Notes: generated by a model not told the origin, from the letters alone. 64,000 nucleotides of DNA from Myoxocephalus aenaeus (GCA_038501785.1 JBAMJR010000009.1:5510001-5574000), one strand, 5' to 3'. Shown: positions 32,201 to 43,369, counted from the first letter of the stretch. Program-made: numbers and translations.

Positions 32201-34707
32201 ATTGTTAATAATAACCATTGCAATATATATAATCATTTATTAAAACAATTATTCAATATTGCATTTAAACTTCATAAAAGATGTTACTACATCATGTAGA
32301 GAACATTTTGGACATTTTGTCGAGTATAATGCGTTTTTATTACATAATGCATTATTAAACTGCATTGGAGGTCAGAAAAACAAAATGTTCTGAGGGTGAT
32401 AATTTACTGTTTAAATAAAATCAATAGAGTTAAATCAACTAAAGGAGAAAGAGTCCTCACTGTTTTCTTTTTCAGGGAGGTTTCACCAGGAAATATTCTT
32501 TGAGCTCTAAAACTGGAACATTGCTCCCAGACTTCCCCAACGCTCAGCACCTTCTGCTGCAGGGAAACATCTCAAGAGAAAAGGTGAGTGAAACACTTTT
32601 ATTATTATTGAGAAATCACTGTTCAGCAGTGTGTTGCCGCATTGTTGTACAAAAGAGAACAGACCTTCTAATGGGAAACACATTATCATTTTTAAACTAA
32701 TGGTATATATGAATAATGTGATTTTTTACATCCAAACATTAAATGCTACATGGTGCAGATGTATTAACTCTTAACACAATCACATTACCATCAGTTCTTT
32801 AATGGGCTGGCTGGCTGTGAGTCGTTACATTATAGTTTGTTTAAGTTAATATAAAATCTTCATTTGCTCCTCGCAGGTCGACACGCTGATCATGATGTAT
32901 AAAACTCACTGCCAGTGCATCCTGGACAATGCCATTAACATCAGCTTTGAGGAGGTGATTATTACTGCCAAACCGAGAGCATGTTATTGTTCTTGTACTA
33001 CTGAAGAGAGTAAAACCAGCACAGCCATCCATGCAAACTAGATATAACCCTTTACATGCTTTGTTTCAGATCCAGAATTTTCTGCTCCATTTCTGGCAGG
33101 GAATGCCCGACCACCTGCTGCCACTGCTGGAGAACCCTGTTATAGTCGACATCTTCTGCGTCTGTGACTCCATCCTCTATAAGGTTGTTATGAAATACTT
33201 GATTTTCATTTCTTACAGAATAACAGCAGGAGTGCGCCGCTCTAAAAGTCAGACCTTTACATTGTAAATTACTCCAAATATCTGCCAGTAACCTCATGGA
33301 AAGGGAAAGATACACCTCAATTGAACTGGTTGAAGAGAGTATCACGCCACACAAAATAATGAAAATAAAACAACTGGTGATGCACTGCTGCCTTGCAGCT
33401 TGTCTTTTAAGGATACACTTACACAATCCTGTTCTCTCTCTGAATCACTGATAAGATAACATCTGGATTAACAGTGTATACTTTTTCAGGTTTTAACAGA
33501 TGTTCTGATTCCTGCCACGATGCAGGAAATGCCTGAAAGGTTTGTCACTTCATCCTCATGTGTTATTGTCTATTTCACGTGACAAAACAAAACTATGAGA
33601 CAATCTGAGGCTCTTTGTGACACTGGTGGTATCCTTGTTGCTGTTGCTAAAAAGTTAGAAGTATGTGTCCCATAAAAAACGTTCCCTTTCCTGGAAAGGG
33701 AGAAGCATGTTGGAAGGGATTTTCCTGACTGACGGAAAGCTTTAGTGCAGTTGGTGATGCCTGGATCTCAATATTTGATGTTTGACCGTCATTCCCATCA
33801 GATTAAAACAATCTCGTCTCTTTCTTTACTGTAGAGACGAGGTTTTAAGAAGTCTAGTGTAACCCGAAAGCTGTTAGTTGGAACTACAATGTGGTATGAA
33901 GATATTTAAAGCAAATCTTCACAGTGATTGACTCATTGATTCATTTTTTTCATCAGTCTTTTGGCAGATATCCGCAACTTTGCCAAACACTGGGAGCACT
34001 GGCTAGCCTCCTCCCTGGAGAACCTCCCAGAATGCCTTGCAGCCAAGAAGCTCCCCATAGCGCGGCACTTTGTTTCCTCCCTGAAGAGACAGACGTCGTT
34101 CTTACACCTGGCACAGGTACGTTGACTGAAGGACAGAGCCGATTACATTATACTCTAATGTCTCAAAATAAACACAGTCATGATTTCTGAATTCTTCTTT
34201 TCTTTGTTCAGATAGCCCGTCCGGCGCTGTTCGACCAGGCCGTCGTGAGCAGCATGGTGCTGGATATCGACAACGTGGACCTCAGCAGCATCAGCTCGCA
34301 GCCTCTGCTCAGCATCAGCTCTAGCGGAGACCAGGACACAGACATCTACTCTGAGTGTAAGGAGAATGGCGCAGAGCCTTTACTGAGGGCAAAGGAGAAT
34401 TACTGCAATGTAAAAAACCAAGCACCGGACATGGGGTGACAGAGCCCTCTCTATAGCTGCCCCCTCCCTCTGGAACTCTCTCCCCAAACTCATCCGTGAC
34501 TGCACTGTCCTCTCCACATTCAAATCCCAAATCAAAACCCACCTCTTCAGAACTGCTTTTAATGTTTGACTGTGTGCTCTTATTGTTTTCATTTATTTTT
34601 ATCTGTTTTATTATTCGACTTGTTTTATTGCATAGTTTTTATAGGACATTGTAAATGTTGTGTAAAGTGACTTTGAGTACTATGAAAAGTGCTATATAAA
34701 TTAAATG

Positions 34708-34750
<43 letters not shown>

Positions 34751-36249
34751 TTATTTTTATTAAAATTTGTTATATACTACTTTTATATCTCAATCCATAA
34801 TGATACACCATGATTTATTAGTTGATTCATTTTGTATTTTTTTATAAATTAAAAAATAGCTGGAAACTAATGTAAAATAATTGTAGTGGAGTAAAAAGTA
34901 TAAATGTAGAGTAGAAGTATGAAAGAACATGTAATGGAAATACTCAAGTAAAGTAGAAGTACCTCAACATTTTACTTGAGTGAAGTACTACTAACTAATT
35001 TCACCATTGCTCACTGATCATTTACTCATATGTTCTCAAATCAACCCGAAGAAAATGAAATATATACATATTTACATGAGATGGAAAATAACATTATATT
35101 AGATTCATAATTAGAGTATATAATAATATAAGATGAGTCACACCAGTAGATCCATCAATGTGGAAAAAACCAGCAGCTTTTTCTGTTGCTCTAATATACA
35201 AATGAGAATCTGTTGTATTGATAATGAAGCAACTTGTCCTGTTATCTTATTCTCTTTCATCCAGATGACTCCATCACAGTCTTCCAGGAGCTGAAGGAGC
35301 TGCTGAGGAAGAACGCCACAGTGGAGTCCTTCATCGAGTGGCTGGACTCTGTCGTGGAGCATAAAGTCATCAAGGTAACAGCTGTTCCACCTGCGGCTGT
35401 GTGGACTCGTATTTGTCCTTAAGGGGTCCTGTTGCGCAACCAAGCTTTTCTCTTCTTCTCTGTCTTCCCCGTCTCTGATCAGCCCGGTAAGCAGAGCGGC
35501 CGCTCAGTGAAGAAGCGAGCTCAGGATTTCCTCCTCAGGTGGAGTTTCTTCGGTGCCAGAGTGATGCACAACCTCACGCTCAACAACGCCTCCAGCTTTG
35601 GTAAGACCATTTTAAAAGTTACAAATTATTTAACTCAATTTAAATTATTAAGGTACATTTTCATTGAGAGAGATGCTGTCTTTTGCAGGAACACCATGAT
35701 CACACTCCCACAGATATACACCTCTGAGCAGTAAAATAATTAAAAGTAACCATTAAACTCTGTAAAAAAAAAATACTCCTATGCAAGTGAAAGTCCAGCA
35801 CACAAAATTGTATTTAAGTAAAATAACAAAACTATTAGTCTCATTCAAAAAGTGATATGATTATACATGACCGTCAATGAGAAGACTGGTAGGATCAAAT
35901 ATATTCTTTATATTTCATCTTGTTTGCCATCAGGTCAGATTCTGTGTAAACTGCTAACATTTGTTTTTCTTTCAGAACAAACAGAGCTAAAACTAATGTA
36001 TCAGATATTGAGATTTGATGTGTGATTTTCAACTCAAAGATACCAGAAAGGGAGACAGGAAGCCACAAAGGTTATGGGACATGTGGTCTCACTGGTGCCA
36101 ACAAAGCTGTTAGTCAGGCAACATTAAAAAACAATTTATAAAAGCTACGTATATGGACATAATGACAACATGGTGATTTACTGTTTGTGAAATTAATAAC
36201 TGTCACTCAGCTAATTCATTTTTGTGTTCCTTTCTTCTCCATCATTTAG

Positions 36250-36328
<79 letters not shown>

Positions 36329-39300
36329 CAAGCCAGCTCAGAGCAGATTGCTACAATAGCGCTATAAATTGTAATGGCCAGGCTCGCCTTGATTAAACAA
36401 AGCCTTATCTGCGGGTCGCGTGCTCTCTGTTCAAACACATGCACACACACAGACTACGTGTACGTGAATAAACACTAACCATTTGGTCTGAAGAGTCCCG
36501 GTGGAGCTCAAACACACACAGAAGGTTTTAAAGCTGCGAGCCAGCAGGTCAAACAAAGAGCAGCTTGATCCTAAAGGTCAAACTGTGGATAAAGAAGAAA
36601 ATACCAGTCAAATGTCTCTGGAAATGTGATATGTGGAATAGCTTCTTACCTGATATTTTTAGATTTCATTCTCCCTTTTTTTCATTTGCTTTTTGTACAT
36701 TGCCAGGTTCCTTCCATCTTATCAGGATGCTGTTAGACGAATACATCCTGTTGGCCCTGGAGACGCAGTTCAACAACGACAAGGAGCAGGACCTGCAGAA
36801 CCTGCTGGACAAATACATGAAAAATGCAGGTATCAAGCATCAAAACAGACACTGAGGTTCAGCTGCTGACAAACATGAACTCAAGTTAAGCGACGGCACG
36901 TCTACAGTCTGTGTGAGATCTTCCTTTTATTATCAGGGACATGCTAACACCGGTTTACAGACGTTACGGACGTTGTAGGAGGATAACGATTATATTCATA
37001 CGGCACTTTTCAATTTGACATGTCATGACCTGCTTTGCAAAAATACATAAAAACAAAGATGATGCGTAAATTAAATATAAATAAAAAAAAGGATGATAAA
37101 AAATAGAATAAACTATCATTTTTTGGAACAGAAATTCTTCTTTTACATTATAGTAAAGGTATCAGCGCTATTCTTTTGTTCAAAAATATTCAGAGCAGAT
37201 GGTGTATTGATGAATAATTAACGATGAGTGCAGTTGTATAACATATAAAGAGATATTAAAACAACATTTAAAACACACATAATGTGAAAGAATGATAGAT
37301 TTTTTTAAATGAAATTACATCTGCCATGGTCAACACAATGGATGCTACAATAATGATACAGAAAAACTGGGTTAGTGAGTTTCACCAGAACGTTGTTGAT
37401 GATGTGATGTCAACTTTGGCACTTTCAGATGCGAGTAAAGCGGCGTTCATGGCCTCTCCTAGTTCCTGCTTCCTGGCAAATCGCAACAAAGCCAGCGCTC
37501 CCATCGACCAATCAGTGAAGAATGAGTCTCTGGGAGAACACGCCTACATGTCTCTGTCCACCAATCAGCAACAAAGTCTGGAAACAAGCGCCGCCATCTA
37601 CCAGGGGACGGAGTCTGCTGGGTTTACAGTGTCAGGTAAAACAGAATTAATGCACTGGGTTATTGCTCGATAACCAAGAAGAAAAAAACTAAACACATAT
37701 TATCACCATATAAAGTTATAGCGCCGAATGAACCGATGTCTAAGTTGCTGGAACGAAGCGGAAAGGTGGAAACCAAAACGGTTAATTTGAGGGCCTTAAA
37801 ACTGAAACTATGAGCAGAAAGATGCTAAAATGCTTCAAAGAGCTGCAGAGAACATTGACTAGCGCAGCTTTAAATAAACCAACATGGGATCACTTCCCGT
37901 CCCTGTGTGTGTTTGCCCTCTTCACAGGCGGTCAGATGCACTACTCTCAGGTCAGCGGCCCCCTCATGACGCCCCCTATCTCTCCAGCGGCGTTAGTGCA
38001 CCGAGGCTCCGTCATCAACCAGGGGCCCATGACGGGGAGACCCCTGACTACCTCTTCTTCCTCCACCTGCTCCTCCTCCTCTTCCTCCTGCCTGTCCTCT
38101 CTCAGCACCATGACGCAACCCAGCCCCTGCTCTTCATACCCAGAGACCCTGTACCACTGCTTACCTCAGACCAGCTCCGGTTACTTCCCCCAAACGGGCA
38201 ACTCCTCGACCTCAAACTACCAGCCTGCCCTCAGGTCAGCTTCCTTTAGTGCTGCACATCTACAATGTGACCTATGACCTGAACTGATCATCTACAGTGT
38301 GTCCTATGACCTGAACTGACCATCTACAATGTGACCTATGACCTGAACTGACCATCTACAGTGTGACCTATGACCTGAACTGACCATCTACAGTGTGACC
38401 TATGACCTGAACTGACCATCTACAGTGTGACCTATGACCTGAACTGACCATCTACAATGTGACCTATGACCTGAACTGACCATCTACAGTGTGACCTATG
38501 ACCTGAACTGACCATCTACAATGTGTCCTATGACCCTGAACTGACCATCTACAGTGTGTCCTATGACCCTGAACTATGCATCTACAGTGTGACCTATGAC
38601 CCTGAACTGACCATTGATTTTATAATTATTTCATTGTTAGCTCTTACTCTGATATTATTCAACTGCCATATTTATTTATTAGAATCTCAGTATATGAAAA
38701 AACTGATGTTTATCTTTTCTGCCTTTTCTTATTGTTATCTTCGTTGGTTCATTTCGTCACAGTGTTGTGAGATGGTTAATATTGGAGATTTCAATTTTGG
38801 CATGAATTCAGTAAAATATGGTAATTTAATCTGGACCGTGGTAGTATTGTATTAAAGGTAATTCTGTGTGATTTAGATTAAGAAAACTAAAATTGTAGTT
38901 TGCATAATAATAATACAAATATTTGTGCAGGAGAGAAATACAGTATGTGGTTGTAAGTATTGTTTTATAGGCTTTTCCCCACTGTAAAAAACAAACAAAT
39001 GTAATGTTATTCATTTTAGACTATTGATTATTAACATACGGGTAAACGCTTCTTTTTACTTGTAAGAGCTACCTTGAGCTTTTATCTTCAAGTCTATACA
39101 AAAATGTTATTGATTTAAAAACTGGCCGCAATCAAACAGTGGTGGTTTTATTCTGTGGTTCTGGCAAATATGGACATGGCTACTGAGCCGTTGGGTTCCC
39201 GTCCACATTGAATCTGACTGTCATATAAAAGTTGTTTGTGTTGTCATTATTAAATCAGAGGATTTGTTTTATCTGTGTTTCAGGCCTCAGCATCAGAGTC

Positions 39301-41587
39301 AGTGTCTGGCCTCGGTTCAGTCTCAGGCTTCATCCCTGGCCTACCATCTCTCCCGGTACCCCTCCTTCAACGACCAACACCTGACCAAAGACGTCCTCTA
39401 CGGCCTCCATCACCCGTCTAACAGCACCAACTGCTCCCTGACGCCGTACGGCTCCGCGGTCCGACCCGCATCCAACTACGCTTCGGGATCAAATCCGGTT
39501 CAGACGGAGCAGGGACTGGACGCTCAGACGGCGGCTCAGATTCTGGACTCAGGGGAGGGGTTCGGCTTTGTGGGGTCTGGACTTAACTCTGCGGGCGGCG
39601 GGTGTCAGGGACAGACGTACTCTGCTGCCGGACACAGCGGTAAGGACGAAGCAGACTCTGGTACTAATGTGCAGCGTCTGGAACTTTATTTTCAACACAG
39701 GAAAATAAATGTGAAATTCGAGACAGCTGGAATATTTCCATTCGATGTTAAGGTCTTATCTTTAAATATTTTACTCAGTGTCATATTTGGCCTCAGTGAA
39801 GAGTCTGAAGAAGCAGACACAGCATATTTACTCTATGTGATGTTGTTCTACAAATTGTAAAATTGCACAAAACATTTTTTTGTCTTAATCAAATGACACT
39901 TAGTGACATTTTACACACACTTTAGCTGCAAATATCTGCATATAATTTTCTTCTGAAATCACATTAGATTTAAAAGTCCGGGGAAAGAAAGATCTGAGAT
40001 TTAACGTGTAAGAAAAAATGTCTGAAAACATAGTGCAATTTGAGCGTTACACTGTTTTTCAGGATACTTGGACAGACCTGAAATCATGGCCTGATGATGC
40101 ACGGGAGCCATCCTAAAATAACCCCTACCCCCCTTACCCTATAGAGAAACCAGTGGTTCTGCTGCTCAGTGGCAGCGACAACCACAGCCTCCAGTTGGCT
40201 AGCCGGCAGCGGTGAACTGACCGTCTGGCTTACCGGACAAATCCCCTTGGGCCTCCACATCCGTGAGCCGGTGGGCCGTCATAAAATTCATGAAGTTAAT
40301 TCTGCTGCATGGGCTCTGGTCCTTTTGTCACAAGTATTTTACTGATAGAAGCACTATTAATTAACCTTTCTTTCGAGGGTTAAAGAAAGAAGGCCAATTC
40401 CTTTTTAAATGCTTTAGAAACTGGAGATTACTCAATCTACATTTTAGTCAACAGTTTAAAGGCTATTCAACCTTTGTATTTGTTGTGTAGTGCATTTAAT
40501 ACTTGGCTTCTTTCTTTACACTGCTTGTGTAAAGGCAATAACGTAGACCATGAATATGAGATATACATTTTAGACCTGAGGAGGTGTTTAGAACAGAAGA
40601 TTTCATGAATAAACAAATCACTATTATTGCTGTTGTGCTCCTGAAAGGAAGAAAAACACACTTTGAATCATACAAAAGTAAACTGTGTTTGTGCAATATT
40701 TCTATGCATACAAAAGCCACACTTTGCCCGCTGATACTGATATCGTCCGTAGTTCCCAACCTTGGCTTTCGTTTTGACACAATCTTCTTCAAGTATAAAA
40801 GGTACAAATAAAAAAGGAAAGTAAAACCTTTTTTGGCGTGTGAACCCTTGAAATGAATGTCAAGGTGACTTTTTTCTTCTTCTGACTTGAGGGCTTTTAA
40901 AAATGGGCAGAGGTGAAAGAATATGTTTTCTATCATTTTTAATCATCCGGAGATTTTTTTTGTGACCCTTTCTTGTGAGGGGGTCCTGACCACTTTTCTG
41001 TGCTCAAGTCAAATAGTTAACGCGGTTTGTGCAAAACTGGAACTCAATGCCAGACTTTCGTCCTGTGGCAGGTTACTACGGCAACAGCACTTACCTGGAC
41101 AGCCAGCGCATGACGTCACTGGTGGACCAGCACGTGTCCGTCATCAGCACCATCAGCAGCCTGCGGCCGTTCCCGTCAACGTACTCCGAAGTCCACGATC
41201 CGCTCAACATCCTGGACGAACCGGGAAGGAAAACAACGGGAGCATATTTTACTGAGGCCGACACCGGAGCAGGTCTGGTTTACATTTATTTATTATTTAA
41301 CACATTCATAACGGCAAAAAGTAAGAATGAGAGGACCAGAGATGTGAATTCCATCTTGAATTGTTGAAAAGCAATTACATCTCATACATGTCTGTTGATT
41401 CTTCACAGATCATTCTCACCCCTCGTCAGGATCTGCTCCCTGCATGTTTGGAGTTGCCTCTCCGTTCTCCTCCCAGGATGCATTGCTCTCTCAGCAGCGC
41501 GTGCCGTCGTCATCAGAGGTGCAGGACCTGGTGTCTTCGCTTCCTCCCATCAATACCGTCTTCATGGGAGCAGGAGGAGTACAATGA
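28225..41587 (+). CDS. RFX6: RFX6 transcription factor, complete (20 coding exons, 954 residues)
   Basis: Twenty exons join in consistent phase into 2865 nt (954 codons plus stop); mammalian RFX6 is of similar length. Residues about 99-180 form the RFX winged-helix DNA-binding domain ([20 protein letters not shown] through [10 protein letters not shown]), which binds X-box sites. The following conserved blocks, B, C and the dimerisation region (about 220-540), include DTLIMMYKTHCQCILDNAIN, FLLHFWQGMPDHLLPLLENP and QDFLLRWSFFGARVMHNLTL. The Ser/Pro/Gln-rich C-terminus ends VSSLPPINTVFMGAGGVQ. RFX6 acts downstream of NEUROG3 in endocrine pancreas and gut; that role is family knowledge. The start ATG at 28225 is the first in frame in exon 1. 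Exon 1 shows weak similarity to mammals apart from the KSE junction, so the N-terminus is the least certain part. Confidence 0.96.
28672..28717. repeat. (GAT)n microsatellite, RFX6 intron 1
   Basis: About 15 GAT triplets. Confidence 0.95.
29224..29275. repeat. (TA)n microsatellite, RFX6 intron 1
   Basis: About 50 bp of TA dinucleotides. Confidence 0.95.
29841..29888. repeat. 21-bp inverted repeat with 6-nt loop
   Basis: ATATGGTATATACCATCTGA and one more base (arm 29841-29861) pairs with 29868-29888 with a single G-T pair. It lies about 110 bp upstream of RFX6 exon 2. Confidence 0.85.
30002..30161 (+). CDS. RFX6: RFX6 coding exon 2
   Basis: Acceptor TTTTCTCAG, donor CAGTG/GTAAGA. Codes for an acidic segment (NETPSSEEDQDLVDL) and the start of the DNA-binding domain, KDKKKQTQLTLQ; the Trp codon is split across the junction. 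Confidence 0.96.
30901..31024 (+). CDS. RFX6: RFX6 coding exon 3 (DNA-binding domain)
   Basis: Acceptor GTCTCAACAG; codes for [20 protein letters not shown] to PACAATFGK. The donor AAAG/GTGTGT is the first repeat of a long GT array. Phase 0 at the end. Confidence 0.97.
31025..31110. repeat. (GT)n(GCGT)n microsatellite starting at an RFX6 splice donor
   Basis: A compound GT/GCGT array whose first GT is the splice donor of RFX6 exon 3. It is about 86 bp long. Confidence 0.95.
31424..31485 (+). CDS. RFX6: RFX6 coding exon 4 (DNA-binding domain)
   Basis: Acceptor TTTTCTCACCAG, donor TCCAA/GTAAAT. Codes for [20 protein letters not shown], the recognition part of the winged helix. Confidence 0.97.
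31575..31652 (+). CDS. RFX6: RFX6 coding exon 5 (DNA-binding domain end)
   Basis: Acceptor CAATACACAG, donor ACAAG/GTAACA. Codes for [20 protein letters not shown] and GKGLT. Confidence 0.97.
31868..31895 (+). CDS. RFX6: RFX6 coding exon 6 (28 nt)
   Basis: A microexon of 28 nt, codes for FSGSKLKNE; acceptor TGATCACAG, donor ATGAG/GTTAGT. The RFX6 protein motif supports it. Confidence 0.94.
32476..32583 (+). CDS. RFX6: RFX6 coding exon 7
   Basis: Acceptor CTTTTTCAG, donor AAAAG/GTGAGT. Codes for GGFTRKYSLSSKTGTLLPDF and onward to NISREK. Confidence 0.96.
32877..32954 (+). CDS. RFX6: RFX6 coding exon 8
   Basis: Acceptor CTCCTCGCAG, donor GAGGAG/GTGATT. Codes for VDTLIMMYKTHCQCILDNAI and NISFEE. 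Confidence 0.96.
33070..33183 (+). CDS. RFX6: RFX6 coding exon 9
   Basis: Acceptor TTGTTTCAG, donor TATAAG/GTTGTT. Codes for IQNFLLHFWQGMPDHLLPLL and FCVCDSILYK. Confidence 0.96.
33490..33539 (+). CDS. RFX6: RFX6 coding exon 10 (50 nt)
   Basis: Acceptor CTTTTTCAG, donor GAAAG/GTTTGT. Codes for VLTDVLIPATMQEMPE. Confidence 0.95.
33957..34116 (+). CDS. RFX6: RFX6 coding exon 11
   Basis: Acceptor TTTTCATCAG, donor GCACAG/GTACGT. Codes for LLADIRNFAKHWEHWLASSL through FVSSLKRQTSFLHLAQ. Confidence 0.96.
34212..34356 (+). CDS. RFX6: RFX6 coding exon 12
   Basis: Acceptor CTTTGTTCAG, donor CTGAGT/GTAAGG. Codes for IARPALFDQAVVSSMVLDID to DTDIYSE; the Tyr after it is split with exon 13. Confidence 0.95.
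34438..34745 (+). mobile_element. L2/CR1-type LINE 3' end with (ATT)n tail
   Basis: A 5'-truncated LINE in RFX6 intron 12. The residues APSLWNSLPKLIRDC and STFKSQIKTHLFRTAF are the typical C-terminal tail of fish LINE ORF2. A short 3' UTR ends in an (ATT)n microsatellite at 34709-34745, as L2-type elements do. The frame is not functional. Confidence 0.8.
34884..34997. repeat. Dispersed fish repeat (AGTGGAGTAAAAAGTA type)
   Basis: The run GTGGAGTAAAAAGTATAAAT, then GGAAATACTCAAGTAAAGTA and TTTTACTTGAGTGAAGTACT, is a repeat I know from many fish introns. A related piece lies at about 35740-35835 (ACTCCTATGCAAGTGAAAGT), and another near 57040-57080. Confidence 0.6.
35265..35374 (+). CDS. RFX6: RFX6 coding exon 13
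   Basis: Acceptor TTTCATCCAG, donor ATCAAG/GTAACA. Codes for DSITVFQELKELLRKNATVE and SFIEWLDSVVEHKVIK. Confidence 0.96.
35483..35600 (+). CDS. RFX6: RFX6 coding exon 14
   Basis: Acceptor TCTCTGATCAG, donor GCTTTG/GTAAGA. Codes for PGKQSGRSVKKRAQDFLLRW and SFFGARVMHNLTLNNASSF. Confidence 0.96.
35740..35835. repeat. Fragment of the AGTACTCCTATGCAAGT fish repeat
   Basis: ATACTCCTATGCAAGTGAAA, then TTGTATTTAAGTAAAAT, resembles a second part of the repeat seen at 34884. It is in RFX6 intron 14. Confidence 0.5.
36253..36325. repeat. (CA)n microsatellite, RFX6 intron 14
   Basis: About 73 bp of CA dinucleotides. Confidence 0.97.
36707..36829 (+). CDS. RFX6: RFX6 coding exon 15
   Basis: Acceptor CATTGCCAG, donor ATGCAG/GTATCA. 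Codes for SFHLIRMLLDEYILLALETQ and LQNLLDKYMKNA. Confidence 0.96.
36830..37428 (+). other. RFX6 intron 15
   Basis: About 600 bp of AT-rich intron. No repeat or regulatory feature could be named. Confidence 0.8.
37429..37635 (+). CDS. RFX6: RFX6 coding exon 16
   Basis: Acceptor CACTTTCAG, donor GTCAG/GTAAAA. Codes for ASKAAFMASPSSCFLANRNK and a Ser/Gln-rich segment ending SAGFTVSG. Confidence 0.95.
37928..38234 (+). CDS. RFX6: RFX6 coding exon 17
   Basis: Acceptor CTCTTCACAG, donor CCTCAG/GTCAGC. Codes for GPLMTPPISPAALVHRGSVI and NQGPMTGRP, conserved in RFX6, then a Ser-rich run coded by TCC/TCT codons that seems expanded in this fish. Confidence 0.95.
38257..38613. repeat. 32/33-bp minisatellite in RFX6 intron 17
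   Basis: The core CTGAACTGACCATCTACA recurs eleven times. Its starts are at 38279, 38311, 38343, 38375, 38407, 38439, 38471, 38503, 38536, 38569 and 38602, so the spacing is 32 bp up to 38503 and 33 bp for the last three units, which carry an extra C. The array starts about 22 bp after the exon 17 donor. Confidence 0.97.
38614..39283 (+). other. RFX6 intron 17, after the minisatellite
   Basis: AT-rich intron sequence in which I see no named element. It ends in the acceptor GTGTTTCAG. Confidence 0.7.
39284..39639 (+). CDS. RFX6: RFX6 coding exon 18
   Basis: Acceptor CTGTGTTTCAG, donor CACAGCG/GTAAGG. Codes for PQHQSQCLASVQSQASSLAY and a Ser/Gly/Gln-rich tail ending SAAGHSG. Reading through the donor stays open for some 70 residues, but the next exon fits by phase and by homology. 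Confidence 0.94.
39640..41071 (+). other. RFX6 intron 18
   Basis: About 1.4 kb. Positions 40080-40330 are GC-richer and non-repetitive (GATGATGCACGGGAGCC, CATAAAATTCATGAAGTTAA) and may be regulatory or an old repeat. The rest is unremarkable. Confidence 0.6.
41072..41272 (+). CDS. RFX6: RFX6 coding exon 19
   Basis: Acceptor CCTGTGGCAG, donor GAGCAG/GTCTGG. Codes for YYGNSTYLDSQRMTSLVDQH, VSVISTISSLRPFPSTYSEV and HDPLNILDEPGRKT, all conserved in RFX6. Confidence 0.96.
41409..41587 (+). CDS. RFX6: RFX6 last coding exon 20
   Basis: Acceptor TTCTTCACAG; codes for HSHPSSGSAPCMFGVASPFS and ends EVQDLVSSLPPINTVFMGAG GVQ with TGA at 41585-41587. The SSLPPINTVFMG ending is conserved in RFX6. Confidence 0.96.
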
Positions 41588-42140
41588 CAGCAGAAAGCAC
41601 AAACGAGAGAAGTGTCCTGATGTTTGGAGTCCAGTCCCCATCATAGCGGCCCAGATCCAGAATGTACACAATATAGAATAAATATACAAGTACAGGTCCA
41701 TACACGTGCACTATGATATGAGGGGATTTGGATGATATCAAGTGCAGTGCAGCTAGTGAGCCCTCAGCCAAAATCAAACCCAGAATATCCAAACTGTAAG
41801 GTGCAGTATGAACATGGAGCCATGCAGTCCTCCATCAAGAGATGCTGCAGAAAGACCTACATGTGTTTGTGTCCCCGACTGTATTATAAACCAGTTAGAA
41901 CGGCGCAAAGGAAAGATATTTATTTGTGTGACAATGTGGATTATACCTTTTAAAAATAAAACTAATATAACAGTCACTCTGATACAGATATTTATCCACA
42001 ACTGTATTTTTCAATCAGTATTTCTTTCCAGTTTGGAAATAATACATTAAAAACAAGAAATGTTGTTCCAAGATGAATGATGCCTGAGGGCTTCCACTTC
42101 TTCTGTGTGCAAATTGTTGTAAATAAATCTTTGTTAGCCA
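41588..42140 (+). other. RFX6: RFX6 3' UTR with three AATAAA signals
   Basis: AATAAA occurs at 41677-41682, 41955-41960 and 42122-42127, so alternative polyadenylation is possible. The end near 42140 is an inference. Confidence 0.6.
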
Positions 42141-43369
42141 AAATGGTGTTCTATATTTTTGGCAAGTGAATTTTTTTTGGCACATTTTGTTATACGTTGT
42201 TCGGAGTTTGTCCATTCAGAAAGCCTGCTGTCACTGGACCGAGTGTTTTTGATCCCACAGTCTCAGATCTGAGAATGATCACATTATATTGAGCCTTCAG
42301 AGAGTTAACGCTCTGCTTTGCTTGTGTTTGGTGATGAAACTATTTATTTTTGAGAGGTTTTAGAAACACAATCTTAAATTTGTATTAAAAATCTAACAAA
42401 TATTTGCGATTCAAAAATGTCCTTCATTCGTACAAGCAGTTTATTACGACCAATATTTACATTTATTGTTCGGCTGCGATCTCTATAGAGGCCGTTGTAT
42501 TTCTAACTGGAGCAAAACGTCAGGTGACTTAGTTAAAAGAGCGACAAGTTCATGTTGGTCAAGGACGACAGACGGGTTAATACAATCATAGCACTTTGAC
42601 ATATGACTTTATTTAACTATTGTTATTATAATTGTTTTACGTATCTGCAGAGACCCAGTCCTCTGCCTGCATTTTCTTATTTTGCTGTTTTCTGGGTGTT
42701 TCTGGGTGTCAAGCTCTATAAAAACGTAGCGACCAGGCAATGGCGTAAAGCCATTGAGCAGCCAGGACTTTCCAATAGAAAAGGACACCTTGTGCAGTTT
42801 TGTTTAGGACTTTGATCAGCATACTTCGTAAGCGTGAATACAGGTTTCTCTTTGTTGTTATGGAGTGGTATCAGGGATTTAAATCTATGGCAATGCAGTT
42901 AACATTGCCATAGATTCACATGTTGTAGAGTTCACACCGACTGTAATCTGTGACTGTGATGATAATTGGCCCCTGAGTCCAGGCCAGGCTGTTGAATGAG
43001 CAGTGATAAGTTTAAGGCTTAGGCTGCTGTCCATGGTGCTGATCAATGGCTGGTTTGCAAGATGATCCTCTGGAGTGGTTGTGTGTTTCCATGCGTGCGC
43101 TTGTGTTAAGGCAAGGGCCCAGGAAATGATTGATGATGAGGACCCGGACCTTATAAAGCTTGGCGAAAGACCAAGCGGGCAAAGCTCGTTCCAAAACAAG
43201 AATGACTCTGAGGTTGGCTTTAAATTGACTACTAAATAATGGGTTTACAAACTGCAACCGACAAATCACTGTCATCAAAATGTACTCTGTGCCTTTAACA
43301 TTTGCCCGGGTGGTTGTGCTTAATAAAAAATGAAAAGGATCAACACAGTTATTACAATTCCACCCGAGG
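42141..43369. other. Intergenic, nothing recognised except a hairpin
   Basis: No coding sequence. A 14-bp perfect inverted repeat with a 7-nt loop lies at 42882-42916 (AATCTATGGCAATG arms). Confidence 0.7.

Noticed and set aside
34380..34592. Minus-strand frames of about 70 codons
   Set aside because: Antisense of the L2-type LINE tail in RFX6 intron 12.
38257..38613. Possible CRISPR array (regular short repeats)
   Set aside because: Units are contiguous with no unique spacers; this is a minisatellite in a vertebrate intron.
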